A stretch of 64,000 nucleotides of DNA from CAXSBR01 sp964236495 (GTDB taxonomy: Bacteria; Actinomycetota; Actinomycetes; Mycobacteriales; Jatrophihabitantaceae). The position numbers were made by a program, and so were the translations under genes. Numbering within the stretch: the first letter of the stretch is position 1; every line of letters starts with the position of its first letter. The notes below the pieces were generated by a model, which worked only from the letters and a program-made list of their open reading frames with translations, was not told the origin of the DNA and made no database searches. The stretch covers positions 62,001 through 126,000 of the forward strand of contig CAXSBR010000002.1 in NCBI GenBank assembly GCA_964236495.1, given 5' to 3'. This document shows, one piece after another, positions 16,363 through 24,597 of the stretch.

Positions 16363-16785
16363 TCAACGAACGACGGGGATGCCGGCCAGCCTGCTCCGCA
16401 GAAGACCGGCCACGGTCGCCGCGGCCGCTACCGGGTCCAGCGGCCTGGTGATCACTGCGTCAGCAAGTGACCAACTGGCCAACCACGCGTCTTGCGGGCG
16501 GGCGACGAACACCGCGATTGGAGGACAGGACTTCAGTTCGTACTTGAACTGCCGCGCCAGTCCCATGCCGCCGGTGGGTTGCGCCTCGCCGTCAAGGATG
16601 GCGAGGTCGATCTCACCGGTGTCGAGCTGAATGGTCAGCTCCCGGTCGGTACCGCATTCGACCCACTCGATGCGCGCAGATTCCGGTGCCGGCCGCCGGC
16701 CCACGGCGGTACGCACTGCCGCCCGGACCTCGGGGCGCTGGCTGTAGACGAGCACGATGGCTCGCTCGCTGCTCAGGTCGGCCAT
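16363..16785 (-). CDS. Degenerate receiver-domain protein without output domain
   Basis: Predicted 140 aa, a single CheY-like fold. Strand 1 reads AIVLVYSQRPEVRAAV, where the usual acidic pair is replaced by Ser-Gln. Strand 3 keeps an Asp (LAILDGEAQPTGGMGLARQ), and the usual strand-5 Lys is Arg in VITRPLDP. No DNA-binding or enzymatic domain follows. This points to a pseudo-receiver that signals by interaction and not by normal phosphorylation. It lies 30 bp upstream of trpD on the same strand and is divergent from the respiratory genes. The ATG after ACAGTTTGTTGCC lacks a clear ribosome binding site. Confidence 0.72.
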   Translation of the reverse strand: MADLSSERAIVLVYSQRPEVRAAVRTAVGRRPAPESARIEWVECGTDRELTIQLDTGEIDLAILDGEAQPTGGMGLARQFKYELKSCPPIAVFVARPQDAWLASWSLADAVITRPLDPVAAAATVAGLLRSRLAGIPVVR

Positions 16786-16893
16786 GGCAACAAACTGTAA
16801 TCCCCGCGGCGTTGGCAGATCCGACCGCCATCGCGCAGACTCGCGCGCGCCCCCGCGCGAGTCGATGTCAGAGGTGCGCGCCATACTGATTAT

Positions 16894-17538
16894 GTGACCA
16901 CAGCAGTGACCGCAACCGGCGCGGCCCCGGGCTTCGAAACGAGCCGCGTGCACTCGCTGACCCGTCCCAACATGGTCAGTGTCGGCACCATTGTCTGGCT
17001 GTCCAGCGAGCTCATGTTCTTCGCCGGCCTGTTTGCTATGTACTTCACAGTGCGCGCGGTCCACGCGGGCAACTGGCCGATGGCTCCGACCAAGCTCGCG
17101 GTGCCCTACGCGACAGTGTTCACCGTCATTTTGGTCGCGTCCAGCGTGACTTGTCAGCTCGGTGTCTTCGCCGCGGAAAAGGGCGACGTGTTCGGTCTGC
17201 GTCGCTGGTTCCTGCTGACGTTCCTCATGGGTTTGATCTTCTTGATCGGGCAGGCCAACGAGTACCACAACCAGTACGCGGAATATGCCCGCAACGCGGC
17301 CGAGGGTGGCATGACGTTGTCGTCTTCGGGCTACGGCTCGGTGTTCTTCCTGGCTACCGGATTTCACGGTCTGCATGTCGTCGGTGGTCTGATCGCCTTC
17401 GTGCTGTTTCTCATCCGTACGACGCTGGGCCGGTTCACTCCGGCCCAGGCAACGGCGGCAATCGTGGTGTCCTACTACTGGCACTTTGTCGACGTGGTGT
17501 GGATCGGCCTCTTCGCGACGATCTACCTCATCAAATGA
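16894..17538 (+). CDS. ctaE: Cytochrome c oxidase subunit III
   Basis: Predicted 214 aa, the usual size for actinobacterial aa3 oxidase subunit III with five transmembrane helices. Characteristic segments are WLSSELMFFAGLFAMYFTVR, GQANEYHNQY, a GSVFFLATGFHGLHV block and VVSYYWHFVDVVWIG. The protein stabilises the proton-pumping oxidase core in the bcc-aa3 supercomplex. GTG start. It is the first gene of the ctaE-qcrC-qcrA-qcrB cluster. Confidence 0.95.
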   Translation: MTTAVTATGAAPGFETSRVHSLTRPNMVSVGTIVWLSSELMFFAGLFAMYFTVRAVHAGNWPMAPTKLAVPYATVFTVILVASSVTCQLGVFAAEKGDVFGLRRWFLLTFLMGLIFLIGQANEYHNQYAEYARNAAEGGMTLSSSGYGSVFFLATGFHGLHVVGGLIAFVLFLIRTTLGRFTPAQATAAIVVSYYWHFVDVVWIGLFATIYLIK

Positions 17539-17547
17539 GTACAAACG

Positions 17548-17565
17548 GCCGGCGTAACCGCCGGC
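17548..17565 (+). other. Short hairpin between ctaE and qcrC
   Basis: GCCGGCG and CGCCGGC form a 7-bp perfect stem with a TAAC loop, nine bases after the ctaE stop. There is no T tract, so it may be a processing or pausing site and not a terminator. Confidence 0.45.
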
Positions 17566-17603
17566 AGACCAACAGCCACAGCTCACGCAGCGAGGAGGAT
17601 CCG

Positions 17604-18524
17604 ATGACATTCGATCCGGACCGAGTCGCAGACCTGGACTCGGTGGGCTTCGATACAGGCATCAGTCAGACCGGCGCAGACAGCGCGCGCGCCTGGGCCG
17701 ACGATGACGCACATCCTGTCCGAACCGCTCCTCGGCTCACCGCTGACCGTGGTCCCGGGCGCCGGGCCAAGGTTGGTCGCCGGCTCGTCGGCGGTCTGGT
17801 TCTGATGATCGCGTTGTTCTCCATGGGCGGGATCTACAGCCTGTTCGCGCAGTCCAGCTCGGCTGACGGTGGCGACGCGGCTGCCGCATCCAAAGGTCGC
17901 CAGCTGTATTCGATCAGCTGCATCACCTGCCACGGCGCAAATCTCGAAGGCGTCACCGACCGCGGGCCTTCTCTGATCGGTGTCGGAGGCGCGGCTACTT
18001 ACTTCTACGTCGCGACCGGCCGGATGCCGTTGGCGCAGCAGGGCGGTGAAGCCGTTCGGCACGCGCAGATGTACACCGAGGCCGAGATCCAACAGCTAGT
18101 CGCCTACGTGCAGCAGCAGGGTGGCGGCAAGCCGGCCCCGACGGGTTCCCTGCGTGACGATGCAGGTATCGCTGAAGGCGGCCAGCTGTTCCGGCTCAAC
18201 TGCGCGTCATGCCACAACTTCGCGGGCAAAGGTGCCGCGCTGTCAGCCGGCAAGAATGCTCCCAGCCTGGGTGAAGCGACCGATCCCGAAATCGTGACGG
18301 CCATGCTCACCGGACCGGGCAACATGCCGGTGTTCAGTGACAATCAGCTGACTCCGCAGCAGAAGCACCAGATCGTGTCCTACGTCCAGAGCCTGAAGGC
18401 AACAGCGAACCCGGGCGGCAACGGATTGGGCCGGGTCGGCCCCGTCACCGAGGGCCTGGTCATCTGGGTGGTCGGTATCGGCGTCATGATGGCTGCAATC
18501 CTCTGGATCGGAGCCAAGTCATGA
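17604..18524 (+). CDS. qcrC: Menaquinol-cytochrome c reductase di-haem cytochrome c subunit
   Basis: Predicted 306 aa. It carries electrons from the Rieske centre directly to the aa3 oxidase, replacing soluble cytochrome c. There is a hydrophobic anchor at about residues 58-78 and two haem c motifs, CITCH near residue 112 and CASCH near residue 202. A C-terminal helix (LVIWVVGIGVMMAAILWIG) completes the topology. A strong GAGGAGG ribosome binding site precedes the chosen ATG; the longer frame extending back into ctaE was rejected. The N-terminal 50 residues are a hydrophilic lead. Its stop overlaps the qcrA start by four bases. Confidence 0.94.
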   Translation: MTFDPDRVADLDSVGFDTGISQTGADSARAWADDDAHPVRTAPRLTADRGPGRRAKVGRRLVGGLVLMIALFSMGGIYSLFAQSSSADGGDAAAASKGRQLYSISCITCHGANLEGVTDRGPSLIGVGGAATYFYVATGRMPLAQQGGEAVRHAQMYTEAEIQQLVAYVQQQGGGKPAPTGSLRDDAGIAEGGQLFRLNCASCHNFAGKGAALSAGKNAPSLGEATDPEIVTAMLTGPGNMPVFSDNQLTPQQKHQIVSYVQSLKATANPGGNGLGRVGPVTEGLVIWVVGIGVMMAAILWIGAKS

Positions 18525-19633
18525 CGCTCATCGACGATCCCAACGGCTCCACTGCCGCGACGACGGGCCACGACCCCGCAGGTGCTGCTGCCGCCCACAA
18601 GCCGCCGCCGGTGGGCGAGATAGCTCAGATGGCGCCCGAAGACGCCATGCTGCTCGGCGCTCAGCTAGACGGCGTCTACATCGAGCACCGCCGGCAGCGT
18701 TTTCCGATCCCCGGGACGAAAACTGAACGGCGTGCCGAGCGTGCGGTGGCGACCTGTTTCGTCGTGTCCGCGCTCGCCGCCCTCGCCTTCATCGTCTGCT
18801 TCATCGCGGTGCCGTTCCGCTTTCACCTTCCCGGCCAGGGTGGTCAGGGCTACCGCTACTACACACCGGCGCTCGGCGCGCTACTGGGCATCTGCCTGTT
18901 CGGCATCGGCATCGGCGCAGTGCTGTGGGCCAAGTGGCTCATGCCTGAGGAAGAAGTGGTGCAGGACCGCCACGACGGCGGCTCCCCGGCTGCGGATCAG
19001 TTGCTGATGGCCGCGACCATGAAGGTCGGCTTCGACGACACCGGCCTCCAGCGGAGGTCAGTGCTGAAGGGTTCACTGGCACTGGCCGGCGGCGCCCTGG
19101 GACTGGTGCCACTCGTCGCACTAATCGGCGCGCTCATCAAGAAGCCGGGCAACGCACTGGAGGTCACACTGTGGCAGAAAGGTGTTCCGGTCGTGTACGC
19201 CGACGGTCGGCGAGTCGGACCCGGTGACATCGAGCCCGGCGGGGTGGCCACCGTCTTTCCTGGCGTGCCCGACGGCGTGAAGGATGCCGACTCCCCCACC
19301 TTGCTCATCCGGCTTCGTCCGGGCCAGACGGTGCACTCGCGCAAGGGTCAAGCCGGCTTCGGCTGGGGCGATTACGTCGCGTACTCCAAGATTTGCACGC
19401 ACGCCGGCTGCCCTGCCTCGCTGTACGAGCAGCAGACCTCGCGGCTGCTGTGCCCATGCCACCAGTCGCAGTTCGATGTGCTCGCCGACTGCAAGCCGGT
19501 GTTCGGGCCGGCCACGCGTAGCTTGCCCAAGCTCCCCCTGGGTGTGGAAAAGGGCGCGGACGGTAATACTTATTTTGTAGCGCAGAGTGAGTTCCGCGAA
19601 GCGATCGGTCCCGGTTTCTGGAACCGCAAATGA
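18521..19633 (+). CDS. qcrA: Menaquinol-cytochrome c reductase Rieske iron-sulfur subunit
   Basis: Predicted 370 aa, with the actinobacterial three-helix topology. Two helices lie at about residues 78-95 and 118-140. A third follows a twin-arginine-like LQRRSVLKGSLALAGG near residue 180. The 2Fe-2S cluster motifs are CTHAGC and CPCHQS. It accepts electrons from menaquinol at the Qp site and passes them to QcrC. Translation is coupled to qcrC by an ATGA overlap. The internal Arg-Arg helix agrees with the dual Sec/Tat insertion described for actinobacterial Rieske proteins. Confidence 0.95.
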   Translation: MTLIDDPNGSTAATTGHDPAGAAAAHKPPPVGEIAQMAPEDAMLLGAQLDGVYIEHRRQRFPIPGTKTERRAERAVATCFVVSALAALAFIVCFIAVPFRFHLPGQGGQGYRYYTPALGALLGICLFGIGIGAVLWAKWLMPEEEVVQDRHDGGSPAADQLLMAATMKVGFDDTGLQRRSVLKGSLALAGGALGLVPLVALIGALIKKPGNALEVTLWQKGVPVVYADGRRVGPGDIEPGGVATVFPGVPDGVKDADSPTLLIRLRPGQTVHSRKGQAGFGWGDYVAYSKICTHAGCPASLYEQQTSRLLCPCHQSQFDVLADCKPVFGPATRSLPKLPLGVEKGADGNTYFVAQSEFREAIGPGFWNRK

Positions 19634-19664
19634 GCGCCGGTACAGCAATTTTTGAGAGGTTCTG

Positions 19665-21326
19665 ATGGCCACAACCGATACCCAAGACCTACCCCGTAAC
19701 TTCCAGTCACCCCGCACCCCGGCCGGCAAGCTGGCGAAGGCGAGCGAGGAACGCTTTGCCGTCGCGACCGGCCTGCGCAAGCAGCTGAACAAGGTTTTCC
19801 CGGACCACTGGTCGTTCATGATGGGCGAGATCGCCCTGTACTCGTTCGTGGTGCTGCTTCTGTCGGGCACCTATCTGACCTTCTTCTTCGACGCCTCCAT
19901 GGGCGATGTCCTTTACAACGGCAGTTACACCCCACTCAAGGGCGTGGAGATGTCGCGGGCCTACGCCTCCACCCTCGACATGTCCTTCGACGTGCGCGGC
20001 GGGCTGATCATCCGCCAGATTCACCACTGGGCGGCGCTGCTGTTCATCGCCGCGATGACGATCCACATGTTCCGGATCTTTTTCACGGGCGCCTTCCGCA
20101 AGCCGCGCGAGGTCAACTGGCTGATCGGCCTGGGCCTGCTCACTCTCGGCGTCGTCGAAGGCTTCGCCGGCTACTCGCTGCCCGACGACCTTCTCTCCGG
20201 TACCGGGTTGCGAATTGCCGACGCGATCATGCTCTCGATTCCCGTGGTCGGCACCTGGGTGTCGTTCTTGGTGTTCGGTTCGGAGTTCCCCGGCCACTTG
20301 ATCATCGGCCGGTTGTACATCGCTCATGTGCTGCTCATCCCAGCGATCCTCGCCGCCCTCATCGGTGCCCACCTGGCTCTGATCGTCAAGCAGAAGCACA
20401 CCCAGTTCCCCGGTCCCGGCAACACCGAGGACACAGTGCGTGGCGAGCGCGTCTATCCCGTCTATGCGGCCAAAGCCGGTGGCTTCTTCTTCCTCGTGTT
20501 CGGCGTCATCGCCGCTCTCGGTGGTCTTGCGCAGATCAACCCCATCTGGCTGTTTGGCCCGTACAACCCTGCCCAGGTGTCAGCCGGGTCGCAGCCGGAC
20601 TGGTACATGGCGATGCTCGACGGTTCAACTCGTCTGTTCCCGTCCTGGGAGACCCGCTATTTCGGGTACACCATCCCGGCGATCTTCTGGCCGACAGTGG
20701 TTTTGCCCGGCATCCTGCTCACCCTCGCCGGCGCCTATCCGTTCATCGAGGCCAAGCTGACTGGGGATCATGCGTCGCACAACCTGCTTCAGCGTCCGCG
20801 TGACGTCCCGGTGCGCACCAGCCTGGGGGTCATGTCGATCGCCTTCGTGATGGTGCTGTTCCTCTCCGGTGGCAACGACCTCATCGCCGAGCACTTCGAT
20901 GTCTCGCTCAATGCAATGACCTGGGCCGGCCGCATCGCTCTTCTGCTCGTGCCCCCGCTTGCCTACGTTGCCACTTACCGCATCTGCTTGGGCTTGGAGC
21001 GCCACGACCGCGAGGTATTGGAGCACGGTATTGAGACAGGCATCATCAAGCGCCTGCCCAGCGGTGAGTTCATTGAGGTCCACCAGCCTCTCGGGCCGGT
21101 CGATCACCACGGCCATGGTGAACTGCAGTACGCCGGCATGGCGGTGCCGAAGAGGATGAACAAGATCGGCGCAGCGGGCCGCTCGATCAAGGGATTCATG
21201 TACCCGGTCGTCGAGAAGGCAGACGTCGTAGCGGCTCTCGAAGCCGACCGCCAGGAGCAGCTCGCGCACATCGGCCTGAACAGCAGCGAAGAGGCGCCGA
21301 GCGGGCGCCGTCCACTGGGGCAGTAA
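19665..21326 (+). CDS. qcrB: Menaquinol-cytochrome c reductase cytochrome b subunit
   Basis: Predicted 553 aa, full length for the actinobacterial type with an extended C-terminal tail. Haem-ligand histidines lie in QIHHWAALLF and GRLYIAHVLLIPAILAALIG, and the Qp-site segment reads PNPIWLF-like (INPIWLFGPYNPAQVS). Eight or so membrane helices end near residue 440. The hydrophilic tail (EVHQPLGPVDHHGHGELQ) is typical. GAGAGG precedes the ATG. The last codons merge into a tandem repeat array that continues past the stop. Confidence 0.95.
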   Translation: MATTDTQDLPRNFQSPRTPAGKLAKASEERFAVATGLRKQLNKVFPDHWSFMMGEIALYSFVVLLLSGTYLTFFFDASMGDVLYNGSYTPLKGVEMSRAYASTLDMSFDVRGGLIIRQIHHWAALLFIAAMTIHMFRIFFTGAFRKPREVNWLIGLGLLTLGVVEGFAGYSLPDDLLSGTGLRIADAIMLSIPVVGTWVSFLVFGSEFPGHLIIGRLYIAHVLLIPAILAALIGAHLALIVKQKHTQFPGPGNTEDTVRGERVYPVYAAKAGGFFFLVFGVIAALGGLAQINPIWLFGPYNPAQVSAGSQPDWYMAMLDGSTRLFPSWETRYFGYTIPAIFWPTVVLPGILLTLAGAYPFIEAKLTGDHASHNLLQRPRDVPVRTSLGVMSIAFVMVLFLSGGNDLIAEHFDVSLNAMTWAGRIALLLVPPLAYVATYRICLGLERHDREVLEHGIETGIIKRLPSGEFIEVHQPLGPVDHHGHGELQYAGMAVPKRMNKIGAAGRSIKGFMYPVVEKADVVAALEADRQEQLAHIGLNSSEEAPSGRRPLGQ

Positions 21327-21505
21327 ACGGACTGGCCGAGCGGGCGCTACCCGTCGCGGCAGTAGATGACTGTCCGAGCAGGCGCGGTCCGTTGAGGCAG
21401 TGGACGGACTGGCCGAGCGGGCGCTACCCGTTGCGGCAGTAGATGACTGTCCGATCAGGCGCGGTCCGTTGAGGCAGTGGACGGACTGGCCGAGCGGACG
21501 ACCCG
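21297..21505 (+). repeat. 77-bp tandem repeat starting in the qcrB 3' end
   Basis: Two full 77-bp units (21320-21396 and 21397-21473, about 95% identical) and a partial third are visible. Each is itself two diverged 38/39-bp halves beginning GAGC(G/A)GGCGC and containing GGCAGT. The first 39-bp half includes the last qcrB codons and stop. This suggests the array grew by duplicating the gene end. Confidence 0.85.
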
Positions 21506-22054
21506 CTGGTGGCCGTAGACGAGCCGTAGGGCCCGTGGCTGGGCTCCACGGTCGGTGACCGAGCCAGGTACCGCACTTGCGGCAGATTCAGGCGAGATCA
21601 CGTCGCTCGGACGGGAGTCCTAGTGCCGGCCAGCAAGTCCGTTGAAGCGGCGAGGTCACGCGTTAGCTTTCTTTGCCTCACGCGGATCAGTCGTTGGGCG
21701 CGGTGTTGACTGAGGTTACGGCGGCATGCCGATGGCTCACTGCCCCACTGGGCGAAGCCGTCGCGCCGTGGACACCCACCACCTGTCCCGTCACCAGTAT
21801 TGCCTGGCCGGCGTTAGTATCCGTGTCGGTACCCAATCGATGGCGTCTGATGCCTGGATGTGAATCTCGGCGATGGACGCCCGGAGAAACCTTCGAAGGC
21901 AAGGACGGTCTGCGTTGCGGTGGACGTAGACGGTGAACGGCGGCTAAAACTGCGCAATCCCGCTCGACCGCAGCCCTGCCTGCCGCGAGGACTGACGAGG
22001 GAGTCCTCATTGCTGCTCGAACTGTCGCCGCATGGGTCGACACCCGCAAGATCG
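21506..22054. other. Intergenic DNA without a supported gene
   Basis: Both strands have open frames of 100-140 codons here, but none resembles a known protein or has a convincing start. The M. tuberculosis genes Rv2197c and Rv2198c (mmpS3) occupy this place; I see no remnant of either. A termination signal for qcrB would be expected but no clean hairpin with a T tract is visible. Confidence 0.5.
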
Positions 22055-22216
22055 AGCAGCATCGGCGGCCAACCGCTCACCCACGCCGCCCCACTGTCCA
22101 ACCCCAGCAGCATCGGCAGCATCGGCAGCCAACCGCTCACCCATGCCGCCCCCGCCGTCCAATCGAGCAGCATCGGCAGCCAACCGCTCACCCTTGTGCG
22201 TCCGCCGTCCAACCTC
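22055..22216 (+). repeat. 51/60-bp tandem repeat between qcrB and ctaF
   Basis: Three units beginning AGCAGCATCGGC start at 22055 (51 bp), 22106 (60 bp) and 22166 (51 bp). They share CCAACCGCTCACCC and GTCCAA. The middle unit has an extra 9-bp CAGCATCGG. All unit lengths are multiples of three, but no coding role is apparent. Confidence 0.85.
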
Positions 22217-22388
22217 AGCTCAGCTGGCGGGCGTAGCACCGTCGGCCGGCGAACACAGCGAGCCCAGTCCTAGACCAAGCCGACAGCAACACAGCCACGC
22301 CGAAGCCGAGCAGCTCATGCGCATCCTCCTGCCGGGCCCGGTTGGTGTCGAGGGCGTCCGCCGACTCCAACGCGCCCCGGTTTGGGCG

Positions 22389-22820
22389 CTACTGCAGGGT
22401 CGAGGCGTTCTGGCCCACGTAGTACTCGAACAACAGGCCACCGACGGTGAACAGAATCGCGACGACGCCGATGACGGCCAACCAGTACTGGACGAAGGCC
22501 AAGCCCATTCCGGTCACTGCGCCCGAAGTGGCAATGCCGATAGGCCAGTAGCTGCCCGGCGAGAAGAAGCCCAGCTCGCCGGCGCCATCGGAGATCAAGG
22601 CGTCGGGGCGATCTTCCGGACGCAGGTCTATCCGGCGGGCAACGAAACTGAAGAACGTACCCATGATCAAGCACAAGCCGCCGGACAAGATCAACGCCGC
22701 CACACCGACGACCTCGATGCCGTTGCCGTTCGCCGACTGGTTGGTGACGAAGGCGTACACCGCGGCCGCGCCGAAAAGGAAGGTCGCAATCAGCAGGAAC
22801 ATCCGACTTTCGATACGCAC
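22389..22820 (-). CDS. ctaF: Cytochrome c oxidase subunit IV (actinobacterial)
   Basis: Predicted 143 aa with four membrane helices (for example MFLLIATFLFGAAAVYAFV and IGIATSGAVTGMGLAFVQYW). The LGFFSPGSYWPIG segment is diagnostic of actinobacterial CtaF. It is a small structural subunit of the aa3 oxidase. GTG start with AGGGGC upstream; it begins 19 bp after the ctaC stop, so ctaC-ctaF form an operon convergent with the qcr genes. Confidence 0.93.
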   Translation of the reverse strand: MRIESRMFLLIATFLFGAAAVYAFVTNQSANGNGIEVVGVAALILSGGLCLIMGTFFSFVARRIDLRPEDRPDALISDGAGELGFFSPGSYWPIGIATSGAVTGMGLAFVQYWLAVIGVVAILFTVGGLLFEYYVGQNASTLQ

Positions 22821-22839
22821 GCGCTTGCCCCTCGCCCTG

Positions 22840-23772
22840 TCAGCTGCCGCTGTCGGAGCGCAGCGTGCGGTCGGTGTTGAACGGATGCGTCGACGTTGCC
22901 TGGGGAGCCTCGCCGATCGCGGTCAGCGCGGCGGCCTGCCGGTTCGGATCGTCGAAGCGCTGCTTGGCCAGCGCCGCCTTGTAGGCATCGAATTTGCCCG
23001 GCGTGACGACGCGAACCTCGAAGTTCATCGCCGAGTGGTACGTGCCGCACAGCTCAGCGCACCGGCCCACGAAGTGACCCGTCTTTGTCGCGGTCAGCTC
23101 GAACTCGTTGTCCTTGGGCATCGGGATCACGTCACGCTTGAACAGAAACTCCGGCACCCAGAACGAGTGGATCACGTCGCGCGAGTGTTCGACGAACCGC
23201 ACCTTCTTGCCTTCAGGGATAACCAGGATCGGAACCTCGGTCGACGTGCCGACCGTGCCGATGGAGGCGCCCGTGGAGTTCGGGCTGTCATTGGAGGCGT
23301 TGGGGTCGGGGTTCGCGTACTGCATGCCGGGGTAATTGAACGCCCAGTTCCACTTGAATGCCGTCACCACGACGCGCACATCAGGATTGCTGGTCTTGCG
23401 GTCGACGTAGTTCTCCACGACAACGGTGCGGTAGAACAACCCGGCAATGATGAAGAACGGTGCGATGGTGTACGCGGCCTCGATCAGCAAATTTTCTTTG
23501 ACCTGGCGGGGCAGCTCGTCGCCGCGCTTGCGATAGCGTACGCAGCACCAAAAGATCAGCGCCCACACGATTACACCCACGGTCAGCGCGGCCACCGAGG
23601 ACCAGGTCCACAGCACTCGCATCCGCGTCGCCTGCTTGGTGACACCGGTAGGCCAGCCGAAGCGCAGATTGCGCTCCCAATCTTTGGCCGAGCAGCCGGT
23701 GAGCAGCAGCGAACTGCCGATCAGCGCCAGCGTCGTCGTGATCGCGCCCCGAACAGCTCGCCTGGCACGCAT
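22840..23772 (-). CDS. ctaC: Cytochrome c oxidase subunit II
   Basis: Predicted 310 aa. A lipoprotein signal peptide ends at LLLTGCSAK (lipidated Cys at about residue 27). Two transmembrane helices follow at about residues 55-80 and 100-120. The periplasmic cupredoxin domain binds the CuA centre through an upstream His (SRDVIHSFW) and CAELCGTYHSAM. An insertion of Asn/Ser/Gly residues (NPDPNASNDSPNSTGAS) lies in the domain, as in other actinobacteria. It receives electrons from QcrC in the supercomplex. The ATG preceded by GAGAGGCGG was chosen; a far longer open frame upstream is not coding. Confidence 0.95.
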   Translation of the reverse strand: MRARRAVRGAITTTLALIGSSLLLTGCSAKDWERNLRFGWPTGVTKQATRMRVLWTWSSVAALTVGVIVWALIFWCCVRYRKRGDELPRQVKENLLIEAAYTIAPFFIIAGLFYRTVVVENYVDRKTSNPDVRVVVTAFKWNWAFNYPGMQYANPDPNASNDSPNSTGASIGTVGTSTEVPILVIPEGKKVRFVEHSRDVIHSFWVPEFLFKRDVIPMPKDNEFELTATKTGHFVGRCAELCGTYHSAMNFEVRVVTPGKFDAYKAALAKQRFDDPNRQAAALTAIGEAPQATSTHPFNTDRTLRSDSGS

Positions 23773-23916
23773 GTCGACCGCCTCTCTGCGCCTGCTTAAA
23801 TTCAGCTTGCTCAACGTCCACATCGCGTGGAATACCTGCCTGACATGCAGCGTATCGGAGGCCCGGCCACTCATCGGCTCCGGCCCACCCGTGCGCCGCT
23901 GTGTCACCATGTCGCC

Positions 23917-24483
23917 ATGACCTCGCCCGCTACCGTCCTTCCTTTCGCGGTAAGCACCACCGCCATCGACGGCCTGCTGGTCTTGCAGATGAAGCAGATC
24001 ACTGAACCCCGCGGAACGGTGCGTGAGCTGTTCCGGGCGTCGGCTTTCGCCGAGGCGGGTGTGCCCGCGGGCCCGTGGCCCCAAATCAACGCCACCGAGA
24101 CCATTCGGGGCGCGATCCGCGGGCTGCACGGCGAGGCCATGGTCAAGCTCGTCGCCGTCGTAGCCGGGGAGGCCTTCGGCGCGTACGTCGACGCCCGCCG
24201 CGATTCGACGACCTTCGGCGCAGTCGTCACCGTGCCCCTCGTCAAGGGCACCCAGGTGCTCGTGCCCGCCGGCGTCTGCAACGGGTTCCAGTCGCTCAGT
24301 GCGGGCGGTAGCCAGTACCTCTACTGCTTCACCAGCGAGTGGACGCCGACCATGGCTGGTGTCGCGGTGCATCCGCTGGATCCCGCTCTGAACATCGACT
24401 GGCCGATCGCCGTCGACGCCACCGATCCCGCCCGGCTTTCGGCCAAGGACGCCGCCCAGCCGCTGTTTGCCGACATCGGCTGA
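23917..24483 (+). CDS. dTDP-4-dehydrorhamnose 3,5-epimerase family protein (RmlC-like cupin)
   Basis: Predicted 188 aa. The family epimerises dTDP-4-keto-6-deoxy sugars. The catalytic-His region is TIRGAIRGLHGEAMVKLV. An active-site aromatic segment YLYCFTSEWTP and the FGAYVDARRDSTTFG strand pair are also recognisable. Canonical RmlC has HYQ after RGL; here it is HGE, so the substrate may differ. The start at MTSPATVLPF was chosen because upstream in-frame sequence is Arg/Pro-rich and unlike the family. It lies 115 bp upstream of asnB on the same strand. Confidence 0.8.
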   Translation: MTSPATVLPFAVSTTAIDGLLVLQMKQITEPRGTVRELFRASAFAEAGVPAGPWPQINATETIRGAIRGLHGEAMVKLVAVVAGEAFGAYVDARRDSTTFGAVVTVPLVKGTQVLVPAGVCNGFQSLSAGGSQYLYCFTSEWTPTMAGVAVHPLDPALNIDWPIAVDATDPARLSAKDAAQPLFADIG

Positions 24484-24597
24484 GGCGGCACGGGACCGCA
24501 GCGGCCAAGCGTCAGGACGCAGCGACCAACGACCTCGAGCCGGCGCGCTCACGCTGGCCCGTCCGATCGTGGCAACTTCCTCAGCGATACTGGACCC

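Noticed and set aside
16363..17610. 415-codon minus-strand frame covering the ctaE gene
   Set aside because: The upstream part is the antisense of ctaE and carries no protein similarity; only the receiver-like 140 residues are credible.
22032..22880. 282-codon plus-strand frame over the 51-bp repeats and ctaF
   Set aside because: Most of it is antisense to ctaF; the repeat part gives Ala/Ser/Pro strings without a ribosome binding site.
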